From the NCBI GenBank assembly GCA_039197065.1, contig JBCCUL010000014.1, forward strand, positions 124,001 through 188,000: a DNA stretch of 64,000 nt, read 5' to 3'. Within the stretch, counting starts at the first letter, position 1, and each line of letters opens with the position of its first letter. The translations under genes and the position numbers were made by a program. Positions 56,735 to 64,000 of the stretch are shown in pieces. This DNA is from JANQPX01 sp039197065. GTDB taxonomy: Bacteria; Pseudomonadota; Alphaproteobacteria; Geminicoccales; Geminicoccaceae. Under the pieces are notes generated by a model. It worked only from the letters and a program-made list of their open reading frames with translations. It had not been told where the DNA came from and did not search any database.

Positions 56735-56770
56735 ATTTAAGTTGACACTTAAATAAGTAATAGCTTAAAT
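56735..56770 (+). promoter_or_regulatory. Promoter and operator of the ArsR/SRPBCC operon
   Basis: TTGACA (56742-56747), 17 bp, TTAAAT (56765-56770) lie just before the arsR-type start. ATTTAAG-TTGACA-CTTAAAT (56735-56754) is a perfect 7-bp-armed palindrome around the -35 box. CTTAAAT recurs at 56764-56770 over the -10. This is a good candidate for autoregulation by the following repressor. Confidence 0.55.
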
Positions 56771-56781
56771 TAAAAAACATC

Positions 56782-57105
56782 ATGGACCTCGCCCTCAAAG
56801 CCATAGCTGATCCGACCCGGCGGCGGATTCTCGGTCTGGTCTGGCAGGATGAACAGCTGGCCGGTGCGATTGCCGGTCGGTTCGACATGAGCCAGCCGGC
56901 GGTCTCGCAGCATTTGAAGGTGCTGCTCGATGCCGATCTGGTGACGCTTCGGCGTGAGGGAACCAAGCGCTACTACCGGGCCAATCATCAGGCGATGGCG
57001 GCGGTGCGGCGGTTGATCGAGGCCTTTTGGGACGAGCGTCTGGCGGCGCTTAAGGATGCTGCCGAGGCGGAACAGCTGATGAAAGGGAAACCAGACGATG
57101 ACTGA
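56782..57105 (+). CDS. ArsR-family transcriptional repressor
   Basis: 107-residue winged-helix regulator (RRILGLVWQDEQLAGAIAGR, then MSQPAVSQHLKVLLDADLVT). It lacks the metal-binding cysteines of classical ArsR. It belongs to the type typically paired with an SRPBCC/AHSA1 gene, here overlapping its stop codon. Its palindrome-bearing promoter suggests autoregulation. The inducer is unknown. Confidence 0.9.
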   Translation: MDLALKAIADPTRRRILGLVWQDEQLAGAIAGRFDMSQPAVSQHLKVLLDADLVTLRREGTKRYYRANHQAMAAVRRLIEAFWDERLAALKDAAEAEQLMKGKPDDD

Positions 57106-57556
57106 CAATCCGAGTGGCGTCATTCGTCGCGAGATGTTCATCGCAGCCGATCCGGCGACGGTGTTCGCGTTTCTGACCCAGCCCGACAAGATGACGCGCT
57201 GGATGGGGGTGCGCACCGATCTCGATCCCAGGGACGGCGGAGTCTATCTGGTCGACGTGAACAATCAGAACGTCGCCCGCGGCATCTTCGAGGAGGCGAT
57301 CCCCAATGAGCGCGTGGTGTTCAGCTTTGGCTGGGAGGATGGCGCCTTCGGCATGACGCCTGGTTCGTCCCGGATACAGATCGATCTCGAAGCGAAGGAT
57401 GGCGGCACGCAGCTTTCCTTCGTTCACAGCGGCCTTCCGGAGGTGGCCGTAGCGCCCCACACCGAAGGCTGGACCCACTATCACGGTCGCCTGGCGATCG
57501 CAGCCGAAGGCGGCGACCCCGGCCCGGATCCGAAGCTAAAGGAAGTCGCCGCTTAA
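57098..57556 (+). CDS. SRPBCC/AHSA1 domain protein
   Basis: 152 residues. START-like fold with MFIAADPATVFAFLTQPDKM, RWMGVRTDLDPRDGGVYLVD and the C-terminal HTEGWTHYHGRLAIAAEGG. It binds a hydrophobic ligand in other members. Its start overlaps the arsR stop by eight bases. This regulator/SRPBCC pair is a common operon of unknown physiology. Confidence 0.9.
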   Translation: MTDNPSGVIRREMFIAADPATVFAFLTQPDKMTRWMGVRTDLDPRDGGVYLVDVNNQNVARGIFEEAIPNERVVFSFGWEDGAFGMTPGSSRIQIDLEAKDGGTQLSFVHSGLPEVAVAPHTEGWTHYHGRLAIAAEGGDPGPDPKLKEVAA

Positions 57557-57669
57557 GGGACGACGGACGTAGCGTTGCCCGGAGTCCTCCCAACAAGAAA
57601 CCGCATACCAACCGGAACCCGGGCACGTTCTTCGAAGGCGGCACAAAGTCAATGACGTGGCCACGCCAC

Positions 57670-58965
57670 CTAGAAGAAGGTTTTGATGCCTTCGATGACC
57701 TGGTCGTCATCGTCGACGACATAGATCACCTGCCATTTGTCGAAGGTGGTGCAGGGATGGGAGATACCGAAGGTGAGGATGTCGCCGACCTGGAGCGGGC
57801 TGTCTTCGGGGATGTCGAGGAAGGCGTGCTGGTCGTTGAGGGCGACGGTCACGTGGCCGGCTGGCAGCGGCGTCGGCGCGTCGTGATGGCCGGGGCGGAA
57901 CCAGCGCTCGGGCACGGGGAGGCCGCTGTCAAAGGACACGTCGCGCTTGCCCATGGTGGCGAGCAGCCTGCCGGGCTCCGGCCGGGACTGGACATAGGCC
58001 CAGACTTCGATCGCGGGGCGGAGGCCTTCGCCGAGGTCCGCGAGGTCCGGCGATCGCTTGTCGAGGTCGGAGAAGGCGGCTGCGTACATGCCGGAATCGT
58101 GGCTGAAATAGCAGCCGCTGCGCAGGATGATCTCGGTCTCTCTGCCGAGGTTCGCCGCGTTGAAGGTTTTCGAGACCTGATCGAAATGGGCGGAGCCGCC
58201 GGCTGACAGAATGACCGGCCCCGGTGCGAACAGGTCCTCCTGGGCGGCGGACCCTGCAAGCTCCACCAGAAAGTCGAGAAAGTTCTGGACGTTGTCGGCG
58301 GCCTTGCCCTTCGCATCCCGTCCGAAAACCCCCTCGAAGCCTTCGACGCCGCGAAGCGCTAGGCCCGGTGCTTCCGCCACTGCTCTGGCAACGTTCAGCC
58401 CGTCCGGCACGGACCGGCAGCCGGTGCGTTTGCCCTCGATGCCGCCCTCGAGCAGGAGCTGCAGCGTCGGTGAGCCGTCGAAGGCTTCGATTTCCTGCTG
58501 CAGCAGACGGACGCCATCGATTGAGTCGACGAGGCAGAGAAAATCGAAGTCCGCGTCGGACTCCAGTGCTGAAAGCACCTCGCGGATCGACTGGCGACAG
58601 ACCAGCTGATTGGCCATCAGCACCCGCGGCACGCCATGGCTGCGGCAGACGCGCATTTGCTGCACCGTAGCGACGGTGATGCCCGAGGCGCCATCCTCGA
58701 GCTGGCGGGCGAAGAGCTGCGGCGCCATGGTGGTTTTGCCGTGGGGGCAAAAGGCGACGCCTTCGCGTTGGATGAAACGCCGCATCCAGCGGCCATTGTG
58801 GCGAAGTGCCGCATCGCGCAGCACGAGTGCCGGCAGCGCCAGGTCCTGATGGCGAAGCGACCAGCCTTGCTTGCCGATCTCATCAAGGCGAAGACGGCCG
58901 GCATCGGCAGGCCAGCCCTTATTGGTTGGCTCTATGGACGTCGACAAGAGGTCATCCAGGCGCAT
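57670..58965 (-). CDS. D-serine deaminase-like / amino acid deaminase PLP enzyme
   Basis: Fold III alanine-racemase-type PLP enzyme with the D-serine dehydratase-like C-terminal domain, 431 residues. The Schiff-base Lys lies in CPHGKTTMAPQLF, and the glycine-rich phosphate site in SAGGSAHFDQV. Metal ligands are in the C-terminal GHHDAPTPLP and HPCTTFDKW. Relatives include D-threonine aldolases and D-serine or D-threo-3-hydroxyaspartate dehydratases. AAAGGAGG lies before the ATG of MRLDDLLST, favouring it over an upstream start. It is divergent from the ABC permease pair. Confidence 0.85.
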   Translation of the reverse strand: MRLDDLLSTSIEPTNKGWPADAGRLRLDEIGKQGWSLRHQDLALPALVLRDAALRHNGRWMRRFIQREGVAFCPHGKTTMAPQLFARQLEDGASGITVATVQQMRVCRSHGVPRVLMANQLVCRQSIREVLSALESDADFDFLCLVDSIDGVRLLQQEIEAFDGSPTLQLLLEGGIEGKRTGCRSVPDGLNVARAVAEAPGLALRGVEGFEGVFGRDAKGKAADNVQNFLDFLVELAGSAAQEDLFAPGPVILSAGGSAHFDQVSKTFNAANLGRETEIILRSGCYFSHDSGMYAAAFSDLDKRSPDLADLGEGLRPAIEVWAYVQSRPEPGRLLATMGKRDVSFDSGLPVPERWFRPGHHDAPTPLPAGHVTVALNDQHAFLDIPEDSPLQVGDILTFGISHPCTTFDKWQVIYVVDDDDQVIEGIKTFF

Positions 58966-59073
58966 CGAACACCTCCTTTGGCGCATCTTGGCGAGCGGGC
59001 TTTCCGGCCGCGTCCGCATGATCATCTCCCCCATCATCAAGCGATAGGAGGGCGTTGCAGGCAAGCTCGGAGA

Positions 59074-59085
59074 TTAACCCGTTAA
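59074..59085. promoter_or_regulatory. Palindrome in divergent promoter region
   Basis: TTAAC-CC-GTTAA, perfect 5-bp arms, between the divergent PLP enzyme gene and the ABC permease operon, 51 bp from the permease start. A possible operator. Confidence 0.3.
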
Positions 59086-59135
59086 CTTTTTTCGTTTAGG
59101 GTTCGAGAAATAGCCCGCGCCAAGGGGACCCAGGT

Positions 59136-60134
59136 TTGCTGCGCTATGTCGTCCACCGTCTGATCATCATGATCCCGACTTTGCTCGCGATCAGCCTGAT
59201 CACGTTCATCATCATCCAGCTGCCGCCCGGCGATTATCTGGAGAGCTACATCGCCGAGCTGCAGGCGCAGGGCGAGAGCATTCAGTCCGACAAGATCGAG
59301 CATCTCCGGCAGACCTACGGCCTCGACAAGCCCTGGTGGCAGCAATATCTGCTCTGGATGGGCGGGCTGCTGCAGGGCGATATGGGCTTTTCCTTCGCCT
59401 ATGACCTGCCGGTCAGCCAGCTCATCGGCGATCGCATTTTTCTTTCCTTCGTCGTGTCGTTCGCGGCGATCCTCTTCATCTGGGTGGTCTCCTTTCCGAT
59501 CGGCATCTATTCGGCGACCCACCAATACAGCGCAGGCGATCACGCGCTCAGCTTCATCGGCTATCTCGGCCTCGCGACGCCGAACTTCCTTCTGGCGCTG
59601 CTGCTGCTTTACTTCGCCAATGTCTATTTCGGGGTCTCAGTGGGCGGGCTGATGGACCCGATCTATCTCGAACAGCCGATGAGCTGGGCGAAATTCGGCT
59701 CGATCCTCTCGCATCTGGTCGTGCCCGTGGTGGTCATCGGCACCGCGGGTACGGCAGGGATGATCCGGCGGATGCGCGCCAACCTCCTGGACGAGCTGCA
59801 GAAACCTTACGTGGTGACCGCCAAGGCGAAAGGACTCTCGCCCTTTCGCGCCCTCTGCAAATACCCGCTGCGCATGGCGCTCAACCCGTTCATCGCCGAC
59901 ATCGGCTCGCTGCTCCCTTCGATCATCTCTGGTGAGGTGATCGTCTCCACCATCCTCTCGCTGCCGACCACCGGTCCGATGCTGCTGGAGGCGCTTCAGA
60001 CCCAGGACATGTATCTCGCCGGCTCGTTCCTGATGCTGCTGGCGGTGCTCACCGTGGTCGGCATGCTGATTTCGGATCTGGCGCTCGCCGCCCTCGATCC
60101 GCGTATCCGATTTGAAGGCGGGCAGGCGCGATGA
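59136..60134 (+). CDS. Peptide/nickel-type ABC permease, DppB-like
   Basis: 332-residue inner-membrane subunit with six predicted helices (MLRYVVHRLIIMIPTLLAIS at the N-terminus). The BPD_transp_1 EAA loop is in DELQKPYVVTAKAKGLSPFR. TTG is the start, with GGGGA seven bases upstream. It forms a permease pair with the following gene. The substrate-binding protein and both ATPase genes are missing from the neighbourhood, so the pair may be served by components elsewhere. Confidence 0.9.
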   Translation: MLRYVVHRLIIMIPTLLAISLITFIIIQLPPGDYLESYIAELQAQGESIQSDKIEHLRQTYGLDKPWWQQYLLWMGGLLQGDMGFSFAYDLPVSQLIGDRIFLSFVVSFAAILFIWVVSFPIGIYSATHQYSAGDHALSFIGYLGLATPNFLLALLLLYFANVYFGVSVGGLMDPIYLEQPMSWAKFGSILSHLVVPVVVIGTAGTAGMIRRMRANLLDELQKPYVVTAKAKGLSPFRALCKYPLRMALNPFIADIGSLLPSIISGEVIVSTILSLPTTGPMLLEALQTQDMYLAGSFLMLLAVLTVVGMLISDLALAALDPRIRFEGGQAR

Positions 60135-61279
60135 GCGAGCGTTACGTCGATCCGACGCCCTTCGATCCCGCTGCAGACGACGAGCGGCTGACGCCGGAGC
60201 AGGAACGCTTCTACACGGCATCCCAATGGCAGCTGATGTGGTGGAAGTTCCGCCGTCACAAGCTGGCCGTGGCCGCCGGCTTTTTTCTGCTGGCGCTCTA
60301 CGGCTCAACCCTGATCTCCGAGTGGGTCGCTCCGTACAACCTGCACACGCGCAACACCCAGTTCATCCATCACCCGCCGCAAAGCGTGCATCTCTTCCAT
60401 GAAGGCGCTTTCGTCGGCCCCTTCGTCTACGGCTCGAAATTCGAGCTCAATATGGAGAACCTGAAACGGGAATATGTGCCCGATCAAAGCCAGGTGCAGC
60501 CGCTTCGCTTCTTCTGTTCCGGGGACGCGTATAAATTCTGGGGGCTGATACCGGCCGACTTCCACTTCGTCTGTCCTGCGGAGGGCGGCACGTTCTTTCT
60601 GTTCGGCACGGATCGGCTGGGGCGGGATGTGTTTTCGCGCATCGTCTATGGCACGCGGATTTCGCTCACCGTCGGCCTGGTCGGCATCACGCTCAGTTTC
60701 CTACTCGGCATTATTCTCGGCGGTATCTCCGGCTTTTACGGCGGCTGGATCGACAGCGTCATTCAACGGATGATCGAGATGATCCGGTCCTTTCCCGAAC
60801 TGCCGCTCTGGATGGGGCTGTCCGCCGCCCTGCCGGTCACCTGGAATCCCATCTGGATCTATTTCGGCATCACCATCATCCTCGCTCTCTTCGACTGGAC
60901 CGGCCTCGCCCGCGCCGTCCGAAGCAAAGTGCTCGCCTTGAGAGAAGAGGACTTCGCCACCGCCGCCATGCTCATGGGCGCCAAGCCGAAACGCATCGTC
61001 TTTCGCCATCTGGTGCCCTCCTTCATGAGCCACCTGATCGCCTCGGCCACCCTCTCGATCCCAGCCATGATCCTTGGCGAAACAGCGCTCTCCTTCCTCG
61101 GCCTCGGCCTTCGTCCTCCCATCACCTCATGGGGCGTGCTCCTCGCCGAAGCGCAAAACATCAACGTCGTCGCCCTCTATCCCTGGCTCATGCTGCCGGT
61201 CCTCCCCGTCATCCTCGTCGTCCTCGCCTTCAACTTCCTGGGCGACGGCCTGCGCGACGCCGCCGATCCCTATTCGTAG
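60131..61279 (+). CDS. Peptide/nickel-type ABC permease, DppC-like
   Basis: 382 residues. A long N-terminal cytosolic portion precedes the helices (MWWKFRRHKLAVAAGFFLLA). A distinctive extracytoplasmic insertion of about 80 residues (about 65-145) sits between the first two helices. The EAA-like segment is EEDFATAAMLMGAKPKRIVF. It overlaps the upstream permease by four bases. YejE-like proteins also have an N-terminal insertion, so a peptide or peptidoglycan-fragment importer is a reasonable guess. Confidence 0.9.
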   Translation: MSERYVDPTPFDPAADDERLTPEQERFYTASQWQLMWWKFRRHKLAVAAGFFLLALYGSTLISEWVAPYNLHTRNTQFIHHPPQSVHLFHEGAFVGPFVYGSKFELNMENLKREYVPDQSQVQPLRFFCSGDAYKFWGLIPADFHFVCPAEGGTFFLFGTDRLGRDVFSRIVYGTRISLTVGLVGITLSFLLGIILGGISGFYGGWIDSVIQRMIEMIRSFPELPLWMGLSAALPVTWNPIWIYFGITIILALFDWTGLARAVRSKVLALREEDFATAAMLMGAKPKRIVFRHLVPSFMSHLIASATLSIPAMILGETALSFLGLGLRPPITSWGVLLAEAQNINVVALYPWLMLPVLPVILVVLAFNFLGDGLRDAADPYS

Positions 61280-61409
61280 ATCGCGAGGCGCGACGGCCTT
61301 GACTTGCCTGAGACGCGCTCGATGGTGGGGAGCGAGGTCGCGGAGGAATGGGTCTTGCAGATGCGCCCTCGATCTCTGCCGCTGAGATACTAAAAACGGG
61401 AGAACGTAA

Positions 61410-61775
61410 ATGTTGAGACGTCTGACCTTGGCTCTGGCCTTAAGTCTAGCAGGTGGCGCTGCCACTGCTGGGGAGGCGGATGTGGTGGGGGTTGAGGTGA
61501 CGGCTAGGGGGGATGGCAGCTACCGTTTCGATGTTACCGTTGCCCATGAAGATGAGGGTTGGGATCATTATGCGGACGCCTGGGATGTGGTGGCGCCTGA
61601 CGGCACCGTGCTCGGCACGCGGGTTTTGGCGCATCCCCATGTGAACGAGCAGCCCTTCACCCGCTCGACCACCGTGACCATTCCCGAAGGCATCACCGAG
61701 GTGACGCTGCGCGCCAAGGACAGCGTGCATGACTATGGCGGTGCGGAGATCACGGTGACCTTGCCGGTGCAGTAG
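61410..61775 (+). CDS. Small secreted protein of a conserved alphaproteobacterial type
   Basis: 121 residues. Signal peptide (LTLALALSLAGGAATA) and an all-beta mature part with DEGWDHYADAWDVVAPDGTV and AHPHVNEQPFTRSTTVTIPE, ending in an AEITVTLPVQ strand. The His-rich middle could bind metal. I recognise the pattern from uncharacterised proteins but no named function. GGGAG seven bases upstream supports the ATG. Confidence 0.8.
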   Translation: MLRRLTLALALSLAGGAATAGEADVVGVEVTARGDGSYRFDVTVAHEDEGWDHYADAWDVVAPDGTVLGTRVLAHPHVNEQPFTRSTTVTIPEGITEVTLRAKDSVHDYGGAEITVTLPVQ

Positions 61776-61928
61776 GAGCTTCGAGGGCATCGTCGCAAAC
61801 AGGACGATCAGTGCTGCTTGCAAGAGTTGATGCAAAATCAATGAACTCGTGGTCAGGCTTGTTATGCCACGCGGCCTGGATACTGATCGCTTTGCCGTGC
61901 CGTCGATGGGCGCTTGGAGTCCTCTGCG

Positions 61929-62045
61929 TTAATCTTTTGTTAGTCCTATTATGTCATGCTTTTTCATGGTCCATGCGACCCTGGGAATCCGCCCGCCCGC
62001 CTGGAAGTCGGGGTGAGGCTCGGATTCCCAGGATCGCATGGACCA
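61929..62045 (+). repeat. Hairpin repeat R1, copy 2, with CtrA-like box
   Basis: TTAA-TCTTTTG-TTAG (61929-61943), then TGTCATG, then arms 61967-61991 and 62021-62045 that pair in 24 of 25 positions across a 29-nt loop. One arm is identical over 25 bases to copy 1 at 10379-10403. No ORF is supported here. Confidence 0.65.
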
Positions 62046-62145
62046 GAGCTGCATGGTGACGAGAAATCGTTAAGAAATGACGAATCCAGCCACCGTTCGT
62101 CTGAACCAGCCTGGCCTGACCTGGCCGTAGAAGAAAAAGTCTCTC

Positions 62146-62745
62146 ATGCCGGACCTCACCCGCACCGTCGTCATCGGCACCAGTTGTTCCGGCAAGAGCA
62201 CCTTTGCGCGTGAGCTGGCGACGAGGCTCGGCAGTCCGCATACGGAGCTGGACAGCCTGAGCTGGTTGCCCGGCTGGATCGAGCGGGACCGCGACGAGTT
62301 TCGGGCGCTGATGGCCAATTGGGCCGGCGGCGAGCGCTGGGTGATCGACGGCAACTATACCGGCCATGCCAGAAGCCTTCTCTGGCCGCGCGCAACGGCG
62401 CTCATCTGGCTCGATTACCCCTTTCCGCTGGTGCTCTGGCGAAGCGTCAGGCGAACGATCATGCGAGCGGCGACCGGCCAGGTGATTTGCAACGGCAATC
62501 GGGAAAGCTGGCGCAAATCCTTTCTCAGCCGGGAGTCCATCATCCTCTGGGTCATCAAGACTCACGGGAAGAACAGGGAGCGCTTTGGCAGCCTTGTTGC
62601 CGGAACCGACTATCCGAACGCTGAAAAGATCCGTTTCGAAGATCCGGCAGAAGCGAGGGCTTTCCTTGCCCGTCTGCCGGTCTGTCCAATGCGTTCGACT
62701 ACCGCTCCACCAGTCCTTCCAGGCGCGGCTGAAAGGAACGAATAA
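62146..62745 (+). CDS. P-loop kinase (adenylate-kinase-like / topology-modulation type)
   Basis: 199 residues. Walker A GTSCSGKSTFARELA, the ELDSLSWLPGW segment and GERWVIDGNYTGHA are typical of small nucleoside/shikimate-like kinases annotated as topology modulation protein or FlaR. The last 25 residues run past the domain and overlap the end of the convergent radical SAM gene by 47 bp. Substrate unknown. Confidence 0.85.
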   Translation: MPDLTRTVVIGTSCSGKSTFARELATRLGSPHTELDSLSWLPGWIERDRDEFRALMANWAGGERWVIDGNYTGHARSLLWPRATALIWLDYPFPLVLWRSVRRTIMRAATGQVICNGNRESWRKSFLSRESIILWVIKTHGKNRERFGSLVAGTDYPNAEKIRFEDPAEARAFLARLPVCPMRSTTAPPVLPGAAERNE

Positions 62746-63664
62746 ACGCGCCGGCGTCCATGGCCTTCGGGTCCCACTTCGGCGTGTCCGGACCCACCTG
62801 TTCCAGGATTTCCCGACCGAGGGAGCAGCGGCCGTCGGGCAGCAGGCGGAAAACGCCGGACGGCCGCTCCAGACGTCTGACCCGAAGCGCTTCGATGCGG
62901 GCGACGTCGTCGCCGAGATCGTCCTGGCGGAGCGTGTCGAACTCGTCATCGACGCAAAAATCGATCCCATGCCGCTCGGCGAGGCGCTGCAGCACGGTCA
63001 TATCTTCCAGGATTGTTGAACGGTTGCCCCAAGGGCGCCCGGAACGGCCCGGCTCGATCTTGCGCAAGGCGTTGACCACCCAGCGCTTCACGCCGAGCCC
63101 CTTCAAGAGTTCCGGCATCCCCTCCAGCTGATGTCGACGTTTCGGGATCAGGACAGACGTCACGGTAAGCTCTGTGGTATCAGGAAGCTTCGAGACGGCT
63201 CGCCTGAGCCCCTCGATCGCCGCCGCCCAGGCCCCCGCCTTGCCCCGCTGACGATCGTGGGAGGCCGCGTCAGCCGCATCAATCGAGACGGCGATCTTGC
63301 CGATGCCGAGCGCCGCCAGCTCATCGACCGCAGGCGCCAACTCGACGCCATTTGTCACCAGGCTCGTCGGAATGCCGAGCCGCCGCCCCGTCCGCAATAT
63401 CGCCCGCGTATAGGCCATCGCTTCAGGCAGCAGCGGCTCATACCCCTGAATACAAACCGCCGCCACCGGGCCGCCAGCGGCGGCCCGCTCGACGAAGTGG
63501 GCATAGTCTTTGGGCTTCAAGGCGGATTGCGCCTGGTCCTCGCCTCGTTGTCGGATGAAGCAGAAGGGGCAACGCAGGTTGCAGCCGTTGGGAGCGGGAG
63601 TGATGAGCGTGACGATAACGCCGGTCTGGGCTATCGAATGGGGTAATGCTGCCTGAGCAGTCAT
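62699..63664 (-). CDS. Radical SAM protein
   Basis: 321 residues. The [4Fe-4S]/SAM motif is CNLRCPFC (C-x3-C-x2-C), followed by a TIM-barrel region with GGPVAAVCIQGYEPLLPEA and SLVTNGVELAPAVDEL. No SPASM Cys cluster is evident, but a few Cys and a basic tail follow. The barrel is closest in feel to MoaA/NifB/PqqE-type enzymes that modify small molecules or peptides. The cognate substrate is not seen nearby. The start used is the first ATG. Confidence 0.85.
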   Translation of the reverse strand: MTAQAALPHSIAQTGVIVTLITPAPNGCNLRCPFCFIRQRGEDQAQSALKPKDYAHFVERAAAGGPVAAVCIQGYEPLLPEAMAYTRAILRTGRRLGIPTSLVTNGVELAPAVDELAALGIGKIAVSIDAADAASHDRQRGKAGAWAAAIEGLRRAVSKLPDTTELTVTSVLIPKRRHQLEGMPELLKGLGVKRWVVNALRKIEPGRSGRPWGNRSTILEDMTVLQRLAERHGIDFCVDDEFDTLRQDDLGDDVARIEALRVRRLERPSGVFRLLPDGRCSLGREILEQVGPDTPKWDPKAMDAGAFIRSFQPRLEGLVER

Positions 63665-63732
63665 GATGGACCTTGAAGATCAAGAGAATCGAAAGCAGGT
63701 GTCGAAGCATAGATTTTTGTGGTGAGATCAAA

Positions 63733-64000
63733 CTACGGAGGTGTCTTGCTCAGATTTTCAGCGTTGAGAAACTCCGGTAACCGAAAGACAGCGAAATAGT
63801 GATGCTTCAAATTGATGGCAGAAAGAAGTCTATTCTCTTCTGAAATGGAAGAACATAAAGAATCAAGCCGAAAACACGCTGCGGCGTGAATGACAGATGC
63901 AGCACGATCGAAGATTGGGCCAGGAGACTCTAGTTCAAGAGCCTTGATCAAGCTCTGCTCACCATCTTTGCCACGTATAGGGGTTTCAGCTGGCGCGTAA
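63733..64000 (-). CDS. 3' end of an unknown gene entering from the right edge
   Basis: The minus strand is open from the window edge to a stop at 63733 (88 codons), hydrophilic with a helix-like middle (SSISEENRLLSAINLKHHYF). AT-richer codons than its neighbours hint at foreign origin. No family recognised. The start lies outside. Confidence 0.4.
   Translation of the reverse strand, partial: YAPAETPIRGKDGEQSLIKALELESPGPIFDRAASVIHAAACFRLDSLCSSISEENRLLSAINLKHHYFAVFRLPEFLNAENLSKTPP

Overview
The window is about 64 kb of moderately GC-rich chromosomal DNA from an alphaproteobacterium. The evidence is a SciP-type CtrA antagonist, an FlbD-type flagellar activator, a Usg-family protein, CtrA-like TTAA-N7-TTAA boxes, an alphaproteobacterial flagellar gene order (fliF-fliG-fliH-fliN-flbD-flhA-flhF-flhG) and a SoeABC-type sulfite-oxidising module. 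FlhF and FlhG suggest polar flagella. A Rhodospirillales-like organism is a reasonable guess, but genus and species cannot be read from the sequence. I recognised no rRNA, tRNA or CRISPR array.

Layout. 1-8.5 kb: partial glycerol kinase, MFS transporter, multi-PAS/GAF histidine kinase, ClpB and Usg. 8.5-12.4 kb: a sugar-nucleotide epimerase and a Wzy-like polymerase, separated by a repeat-rich intergenic stretch. 12.5-28.8 kb: the flagellar island. It holds fliK, flgD, flgE and sciP, then a tight operon fliF-fliG-fliH-fliN-flbD-flhA-flhF-flhG that ends in a second FliK-like gene. 28.8-32.8 kb: a broken SDR gene, a GT4 glycosyltransferase and an M23 peptidase. 33-42.9 kb: a sulfur locus with an ArsR regulator carrying SqrR/BigR-like cysteines, SoeABC, a CMD protein, a TauE exporter, a TIGR02186-type protein, a universal stress protein and two tandem MlaC-like proteins.

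43-50.5 kb: an HPF/cold-shock fusion, envelope enzymes (an M15-like peptidase, an alanine-zipper lipoprotein, two divergent L,D-transpeptidases), a mannose-phosphate-isomerase-type cupin, and a phaC/thiolase pair. 51.2-56 kb: an accessory module with a GAF-HisKA-REC protein lacking an ATPase domain, divergent from an LRR-ROC-COR GTPase whose TIR domain lies in the next reading frame. 56-64 kb: an orphan PqqD, an ArsR/SRPBCC pair, a D-serine-deaminase-like PLP enzyme, two oligopeptide-type ABC permeases, a small secreted protein, a P-loop kinase, a radical SAM protein and a partial gene.

The most notable points are these. (1) The LRR-ROC-COR//TIR locus looks like a candidate NLR-like or anti-phage sensor, apparently split by one extra G in a G4 run. 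(2) The fliF promoter carries a perfect CtrA box beside a GGCAA-N3-TTGCC palindrome. The same palindrome lies before fliK, and sciP is directly upstream of fliF. (3) soeA has no ATG, GTG or TTG that includes its first cluster cysteine, and a CTG with an ideal Shine-Dalgarno sequence is the best start. (4) Three dispersed repeat families are present. One is a 25-bp-armed hairpin with an attached CtrA-like box, found in two copies about 50 kb apart.
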